Assembly (NCBI GenBank): GCA_001799195.1
Contig: MGSU01000213.1
Span: 1 to 7,362 of the forward strand
Direction of reading: 5' to 3'
DNA: 7,362 bases
DNA from: Deltaproteobacteria bacterium RIFOXYA12_FULL_61_11
GTDB lineage: Bacteria > Bdellovibrionota_F > JAHFAK01 > YA12-FULL-61-11
The notes below the pieces were generated by a model that did no database searches, was not told the origin of the DNA, and saw only the letters and a list, made by a program, of their open reading frames with translations. Position numbers and translations under genes: made by a program. Shown here piece after piece: positions 1 through 4,116 of this stretch. Position 1 is the first letter of the stretch; every line of letters starts with the position of its first letter.

Positions 1-1022
1 CTATGTTCCACCTGGCCGTCGAGGGTGACCTCGACGTCGCCGCTGGTCACCACCTCGAGGTGGTAGACGCCTTTTTCTGCCACCGCAACCGTGCCTTCGA
101 ACTGGTGCGCCAAGCCGAGCTCCTCGGCGGGCCGTTGACGCAACTCCATGGCGTCGACCCGTTGTTCCGAGAGCACGAGCCCGAGTTCGCGGTTGTCGGT
201 GCGCATGGCCTGGACCCGATGCACCACTCCGTCCTCCCAGGGCAGGTAGGCGAGCGGCAGGGGTAGGTCCGAACCGGGGCACTGTTGTTCTTCGGTCAGG
301 GTCCAGCCCAGGGTCAGGGCGGTCGGGCCGGAGTATTGGTCCGAGAGCAGTTCCAGGCGGTGACTGCCCTTGATCAGGAGCATCTCGACCTGGTCGACGC
401 GATCCTGGCCGGCAGGGCTGCCGCTCACCTCGAGCACCTCTTCGTCGTCGAGGTACAGCGCCGCGGTCTCACGCGCCAAGACCGAGAAACGGTACAACCC
501 GTCTATCTCCGTCGCGAACTGGTCGCACGCGACGTGATAGCGAACACCTGCCGGATCGCCGCCGAGCCGAACGCTCCCCAACTCTTCGCTGCGCAGCAGG
601 TTCCCGGCGGGGTCGAAGACGCTCAGCCGCCAACCGCTGCGGCAGGTCAGCCGGGAGTCTGTGATCGGCTCCGGAGGCAGCTGCGGCTGGGTTTGGACCG
701 GGGGAGGCTCTGTCGCCGCGGGGGTCTGAAAATCCTCGCAGCGCCGCGTGATGTGCAGGTATTCGGTATAGGCGAAGCGGCAGGCCTCGACCGACTGAGC
801 CGAGTAGTCGTAATAATAACAAATACCTTCATACTGTGAGCAGTTCGGGAAGGTTGCTGGACAGACCAGGAGTTCCCCGCTGCGCGGATCCTTCCAGGTA
901 CACCGCCCGGTCAGGGGGTCGACGCCGGTATCCGCGAGCGCGGTGGCCGGTTGCAGGAACATGGCCAAGAGAGTGGCTACCATGAAGTCGACCACTAGAT
1001 CGTGCCGTTTCTTTGTTTTCAT
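1..1022 (-). CDS. Exported protein with Cys-rich segment and PA14-like domain (3' end outside window)
   Basis: The frame is open from an ATG at 1022 to the left edge (340 codons, no stop). GAGG at 1030-1033 lies 7 nt before the ATG. Residues 1-30 form a signal peptide: KKRH basic start, hydrophobic FMVATLLAMFL, likely cleavage after ATALA. Residues 41-95 hold six cysteines (41, 54, 61, 68, 81, 95), which suggests disulfides. A Pro/Gln-rich linker spans about 100-120. Residues 174-242 read like a PA14-type beta domain: GLYRFSVLAR, then ALYLDDEEVLE, then LLIKGSHRLELL and ALTLGW. Residues 309-340 (KGVYHLEVVTSGDVEVTLDG) look like the start of a second such module, cut by the edge. PA14 domains often bind carbohydrate in surface or secreted proteins; the ligand here is unknown. 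The protein is probably periplasmic, outer-membrane-associated or secreted. topB lies upstream on the same strand across a 160-bp gap, so separate transcription is likely. The reading frame and signal peptide are firm; the PA14 call rests on pattern only. Confidence 0.8.
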   Translation of the reverse strand, partial: MKTKKRHDLVVDFMVATLLAMFLQPATALADTGVDPLTGRCTWKDPRSGELLVCPATFPNCSQYEGICYYYDYSAQSVEACRFAYTEYLHITRRCEDFQTPAATEPPPVQTQPQLPPEPITDSRLTCRSGWRLSVFDPAGNLLRSEELGSVRLGGDPAGVRYHVACDQFATEIDGLYRFSVLARETAALYLDDEEVLEVSGSPAGQDRVDQVEMLLIKGSHRLELLSDQYSGPTALTLGWTLTEEQQCPGSDLPLPLAYLPWEDGVVHRVQAMRTDNRELGLVLSEQRVDAMELRQRPAEELGLAHQFEGTVAVAEKGVYHLEVVTSGDVEVTLDGQVEH

Positions 1023-1182
1023 TTGATCGCCTCGGCCATTGTACCAGGACCGTGGCCTCTTCTTGCAAAGTGAAAGCCAACATATTTAATTGATATGCAA
1101 CAAGCCTCGATACACGCTGCTGCGACATGCAGGACCAGCAGTCACAGCGCGTGCTCACGAAATGGACATTTTGGAATCTACA
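1023..1182 (-). other. Intergenic gap between topB and the exported-protein gene
   Basis: This 160-bp gap follows the topB stop. Next to topB lies a possible hairpin, CTGCTG (1117-1122) with CAGCAG (1136-1141) and a 13-nt loop, but no T-run follows, so it is at best a weak terminator. Positions 1080-1100 are strikingly AT-rich for this GC-rich window. Reading leftward, TTGCAA (1063-1068) and TACAAT (1038-1043) could be a -35/-10 pair for the exported-protein gene. The 19-bp spacer is long and the implied start would almost reach the ribosome binding site, so I regard this promoter as doubtful. Confidence 0.3.
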
Positions 1183-3522
1183 TCAATTCTTGTTTTCAAA
1201 ATCGAAGACAACCCCGCCGTCCTCGCTCACCCTGAGCGCGGCAGTGAAGGTCTTGCCGGTGCGACTGGAGAGGAACCCGCTGAGGGGTGGGGTGCGGCGC
1301 GAGGTCAGCAGACTGTCCAGGATGTCGCGTTCCATGGACCTGCCGGCCAGGGTTTTGCGCAGTTCGAAGGCACAACCTCGACGAAGGTAACGGCACGCAT
1401 AGCGCCACTGGTCTTCGAGGATTTCGCCGCCGCAGATCGGGCACGTTCCGACCTGGCCTTCCATAGTCTCGGGTTTCGTGCCCGCGGGTACCAGCGATAT
1501 TCCCGTCTCGGTATCGAGCAGGGCGAAGCTGCGTTCGCGGCCGGGTTGATCGGAAGAGAGTGGGGCGAGGGTCCTTCCATAGCGGAGGACCTCGGCGACT
1601 TGGCGAAAACCCAGGAGAAAACCCTCGGGTTGGGAGGGAAGCACGAAACTGCAGCCCTCGCGGAAGCCGCTGCAGCCGAAGTCCTTCCTGCCGCGGATCA
1701 CCGGCCGACCGCAGCGCGGGCAAGGGCCGAGGTCGCGTGCGTGCGCTACGGCGAGTTCTCCGCGGTTGCCGTCTATCAAGGTCCTGGTGAATTCGGTGAT
1801 CTCAGCCATGAAAGCGGCGGGATCCCCCTTTCCCCGCTCCATGCTCTTCAAACGCGCCTCCCATTCTCCGGTCATCTCGGCCGACTTGAGCCGGTGGTCC
1901 CGCACCAGGGCCTCGAGCCGGATACCCCGTTCGCTCGGCAGGAGGCGCTTCCCCTGGCGGAACATATACCCGCGCCGACAGAGCAGTTCGATGATCCCGG
2001 CTCGGGTTGCCGGCGTGCCGAGGCCCTTGTCCTTGAGGGCCTGACGCAGGTCTTCGTCCTCGCAGTCCTTGCCGGCCGTCTCCATGGCAGCGAGTAAGCT
2101 GGCCTCGGTGTGGTGCCTGGGAGCTTTGGTCTTCTTGGAGAGGAGTTCGGGCCGGTGCTCCCCCTTTTCGCCGACCGTGAACTGGGGCAGACCTTGTTCT
2201 TCGTCTCCTTCTTTGCCCTCCTTTGTGCGTTCCTCGGGCAGCACGACGTGCCAACCCGGTCGCAGGACCTCGACCCCTCCGGCCTTGAAACGGTGGCCTG
2301 CGAGGTCTGCGTGCACCGTAGTCAAAGCCTTCAGGCAAGGCGGATAGAAGGCGGCCAGAAAACGGTCCAGGACCAGGTCGTAGATGCGGCTCTCGTCTTG
2401 GCCGGGTTTGGTCGGGAGCACCCCGGTCGGGATGATGGCGTGATGGTCCCCGACCTTGGAGTCGTCGACCAGGCGGGGGGTAATCGGGAGGTTCGAGAGG
2501 TCGAGGCCCTCGACCGCGGCCGGACGCAGGGGGCGGAGCTTCTCGAGGAGCGCCGGTAGGGTGGGGACTAGGTCGGTGGTCAGGTACGACGAATCGGTGC
2601 GTGGATAGGTCAGGACTTTTCCCTCGTAGAGCTTCTGGGCCACCTCCAGGGTTTGCTCGGCGGTGAGTCCGTATTTGATGTTGGCCACCCGTTGCAGGCC
2701 GGTGAGGTCGAAGAGCAGGGGCGGGACGTACTCCTGCTCGCGGCGCTCCAACGAGACGATGGTCAAAGGGGCGGGAACGAGCTCGGCGAGCAGGGCGTGC
2801 GCCGCTGCTGCGTCGGTCAAGCGCTCGTGTTCGTATTTGAAGCGCACCCCGCGATAGCGGGTCTCCAGCGAAAAGTAGGTTTCGGCCCGGAAGCCCTGGA
2901 TCTCGAGGTAGCGTTGCACGATCATGGCCAACACGGGGGTCTGGACCCGACCGACGCTCAGCACCTCCCCGGCGGTACCGTGGAGCAGGGTATAGAGCCG
3001 GGTGAGGTTCATGCCCACGATCCAGTCGGATTCCCTCCGACACCGAGCGGCCTGGTAGAGACGGTCGAACTCGGCCCCGGCACGCAGCGCCGCGAAGCCT
3101 TTCTTGATCGCTTCGTCGGTCATACTGCTGATCCACAAGCGATGCACCGGTTTCCCGGCGCCGCCGAGGTACGAAACGATGCTGCGGAAGATCAACTCGC
3201 CCTCGCGCCCTGCGTCCGTCGCGCATACCACCGTTTCGGCGCGATCGAGCAAGGTGGCGATGACCGCGAGCTGACGCCTGGCCCCCTCGTCGCCGCTCGG
3301 AGCGAGTCGGAACTCTCCCGGGAGCAACGGCAGATCCTGCAGGGTCCACTTCTTCCAGGCAGGGTTGTAAGCCTCCGGCGGACAGAGTTCGAGCAGGTGC
3401 CCATAGGCCCAGGTCACGATGAGTTCGTCGCTTTCAAGATAGCCCTCGGCCTGTCTCTTCACGCCGAGTACTCGGGCTATATCTCTGGCCACAGAGGGTT
3501 TTTCGGTCAGGACGAGTTGCAC
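1183..3522 (-). CDS. topB: DNA topoisomerase III (type IA)
   Basis: TopB cuts and reseals one DNA strand without ATP and separates linked or recombining DNA in the cytoplasm. The 779-aa product has the type IA layout. The Toprim domain carries TEKPS (Glu7) and ATDAGREGE (Asp103, Glu107) for Mg2+ and catalysis. ESDWIVGMNLTR is at 164-175 and SVGRVQTP at 189-196. The active-site tyrosine is Tyr306 in LTYPRTDSSYL, followed by GDHHAIIPT (358-366) and GLGTPATRAGII (500-511). Two four-cysteine zinc ribbons follow (Cys601/604/617/624 and Cys694/697/710/717), then a topoisomerase C-terminal repeat (about 747-776, GFLSSRTGKTFTAAL). E. coli TopB is about 650 aa, and the extra length is mostly this tail. 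GTG is the only plausible start: TGA lies in frame 18 nt upstream, and MQLVLTEKPSVARD fits the family N terminus. The gene is complete and intact. ICE and plasmid copies of topB exist, but no mobile-element gene is visible nearby. Confidence 0.96.
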   Translation of the reverse strand: MQLVLTEKPSVARDIARVLGVKRQAEGYLESDELIVTWAYGHLLELCPPEAYNPAWKKWTLQDLPLLPGEFRLAPSGDEGARRQLAVIATLLDRAETVVCATDAGREGELIFRSIVSYLGGAGKPVHRLWISSMTDEAIKKGFAALRAGAEFDRLYQAARCRRESDWIVGMNLTRLYTLLHGTAGEVLSVGRVQTPVLAMIVQRYLEIQGFRAETYFSLETRYRGVRFKYEHERLTDAAAAHALLAELVPAPLTIVSLERREQEYVPPLLFDLTGLQRVANIKYGLTAEQTLEVAQKLYEGKVLTYPRTDSSYLTTDLVPTLPALLEKLRPLRPAAVEGLDLSNLPITPRLVDDSKVGDHHAIIPTGVLPTKPGQDESRIYDLVLDRFLAAFYPPCLKALTTVHADLAGHRFKAGGVEVLRPGWHVVLPEERTKEGKEGDEEQGLPQFTVGEKGEHRPELLSKKTKAPRHHTEASLLAAMETAGKDCEDEDLRQALKDKGLGTPATRAGIIELLCRRGYMFRQGKRLLPSERGIRLEALVRDHRLKSAEMTGEWEARLKSMERGKGDPAAFMAEITEFTRTLIDGNRGELAVAHARDLGPCPRCGRPVIRGRKDFGCSGFREGCSFVLPSQPEGFLLGFRQVAEVLRYGRTLAPLSSDQPGRERSFALLDTETGISLVPAGTKPETMEGQVGTCPICGGEILEDQWRYACRYLRRGCAFELRKTLAGRSMERDILDSLLTSRRTPPLSGFLSSRTGKTFTAALRVSEDGGVVFDFENKN

Positions 3523-3533
3523 GTGCTGCTCAT

Positions 3534-3539
3534 TTCCTC
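3534..3539 (-). promoter_or_regulatory. Ribosome binding site of topB
   Basis: GAGGAA on the minus strand lies 11 nt before the GTG at 3522. The spacing is long but usable. An ATG directly after it (3531-3533) is out of frame and opens only an eight-codon ORF ending in TGA at 3507-3509, so it is not the topB start. Confidence 0.5.
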
Positions 3540-3552
3540 GGGATCAGCGCCC

Positions 3553-3580
3553 ATTGTCCGGAGCGACAACGACCTGTCAA
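3553..3580 (-). promoter_or_regulatory. Predicted sigma70-type promoter of topB
   Basis: On the minus strand a perfect TTGACA (3575-3580) is followed after 16 bp by GACAAT (3553-3558), which matches four of six -10 consensus bases. Transcription would begin near 3546, giving a leader of about 24 nt that includes the GAGGAA site. It faces away from the promoter at 3702-3731. No operator palindrome is evident between them. Confidence 0.55.
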
Positions 3581-3701
3581 GCCTGAACGTAGCAGCCAAC
3601 CTGCTTTCCAACCGTCAGAGGTTCCGACTGCTCTCTGCGATGGGGTAATCCCTCAGCAATGACCTTCGAGGATGGCACCGAAAGGGTGTTTCGCCAGTTG
3701 C

Positions 3702-3731
3702 TTGACTTTTCGCCATTTTCTCCGGTACTCT
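3702..3731 (+). promoter_or_regulatory. Predicted sigma70-type promoter of the 73-aa gene
   Basis: TTGACT (3702-3707) and TACTCT (3726-3731) are separated by 18 bp, an acceptable sigma70 arrangement. The start would be near 3738, about 22 nt before the ATG at 3760, leaving room for the ribosome binding site. It is also the best promoter I see for the downstream aminotransferase-reductase gene, if the two are co-transcribed. Confidence 0.6.
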
Positions 3732-3749
3732 GCGCTCAACCGAAGTGAC

Positions 3750-3753
3750 GAGG
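3750..3753 (+). promoter_or_regulatory. Ribosome binding site of the 73-aa gene
   Basis: GAGG lies 6 nt before the ATG at 3760 and is followed at once by TGG, so pairing with 16S rRNA may extend slightly. It selects this ATG over the in-frame GTG at 3745, which lies upstream of the site and only about 7 nt from the predicted transcription start. Confidence 0.6.
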
Positions 3754-3759
3754 TGGAAT

Positions 3760-3981
3760 ATGAAGACCGTTCTCGGCGGCCTCCATTCCCCGGAGGAGAG
3801 GCTTGTTCAACTTTTACGCACCCAACTCCCGAAAGATCTCACCATCGAGCTCAAACCCTATCTCGGCAACGAATACATTGTGAGTTATCGCGGCGTCCTC
3901 GAGCCAACCCATCGCAACGCCATCAGGGCTCATTTTAAGGACCAACACGGTATCATCCTCCACCTGTTGCCCCAGCGCTGA
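3760..3981 (+). CDS. Small protein of unknown function (73 aa)
   Basis: I do not recognise this family. The 73-aa product starts MKTVLGGLHSPEERL and ends HLLPQR. It has no signal peptide, membrane segment or cysteine, so it is probably cytoplasmic. By eye it folds as a helix (residues 10-23, PEERLVQLLRTQL), two strands around a turn (27-45, TIELKPYLGNEYIVSYRG), a helix (48-62, EPTHRNAIRAHFKDQ) and a final strand (65-70, IILHLL), a compact alpha-beta-beta-alpha-beta order. A good promoter, a well-spaced GAGG and this periodicity support a real gene. An in-frame GTG at 3745 would add five residues but lies upstream of the ribosome binding site. The next gene on the same strand starts 135 bp downstream, so co-transcription is possible. 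The size suggested an acyl carrier protein, but no DSL-type serine site is present. Confidence 0.72.
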   Translation: MKTVLGGLHSPEERLVQLLRTQLPKDLTIELKPYLGNEYIVSYRGVLEPTHRNAIRAHFKDQHGIILHLLPQR

Positions 3982-4019
3982 GGCAGCCGCGACATCCTTC
4001 CCCGTCGTTCCCGAAGGGA

Positions 4020-4040
4020 CACCCCCATTGCGCCGGGGTG
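4020..4040 (+). terminator. Possible hairpin after the 73-aa gene
   Basis: CACCCC (4020-4025) can pair with GGGGTG (4035-4040) around a 9-nt loop, 38 bp after the stop of the 73-aa gene. No T-run follows, so it is not a classic intrinsic terminator. It might attenuate readthrough or stabilise the 3' end of the upstream message. Confidence 0.25.
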
Positions 4041-4103
4041 GTGCCTATGCTAGGAAAGGCTCCCCCGGTCTCGAGAGGCCGTGAGGGGTTGGGAGCGTGT
4101 TGC

Positions 4104-4107
4104 AGGA
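4104..4107 (+). promoter_or_regulatory. Ribosome binding site of the aminotransferase-reductase gene
   Basis: AGGA lies 9 nt before the ATG at 4117. It supports that start over the in-frame GTG at 4081, whose only nearby purine stretch (GAGAGG) ends 2 nt before the codon, too close for normal initiation. Confidence 0.5.
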
Positions 4108-4116
4108 CTGGACCGC

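Noticed and set aside
829-1158. A 109-codon minus-strand frame across the gap before the exported-protein gene
   Set aside because: It is out of frame with the signal-peptide ORF that starts at 1022 and continues unbroken to the edge. Its sequence is low-complexity and Arg/Ser-rich.
1090-2097. A 335-codon plus-strand reading frame opposite topB, and a 331-codon one at 2653-3648
   Set aside because: Both run antisense to the well-conserved topB frame, have no recognisable motifs, and are explained by GC-rich codon composition on the opposite strand.
3507-3533. An eight-codon upstream ORF overlapping the topB start as a translational control
   Set aside because: Its ATG directly abuts GAGGAA, which is too close for efficient initiation, and its peptide shows no known regulatory pattern.
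3760-3981. The 73-aa protein as a dedicated acyl carrier protein
   Set aside because: The length fits, but there is no DSL-like phosphopantetheine serine motif, the protein is not acidic, and two strands lie where a carrier protein is helical.
4081-4116. GTG at 4081 as the start of the fusion gene
   Set aside because: It is in frame, but its purine stretch ends 2 nt before the codon. ATG 4117 has AGGA at 9 nt and still keeps the whole aminotransferase domain. The GTG remains possible.
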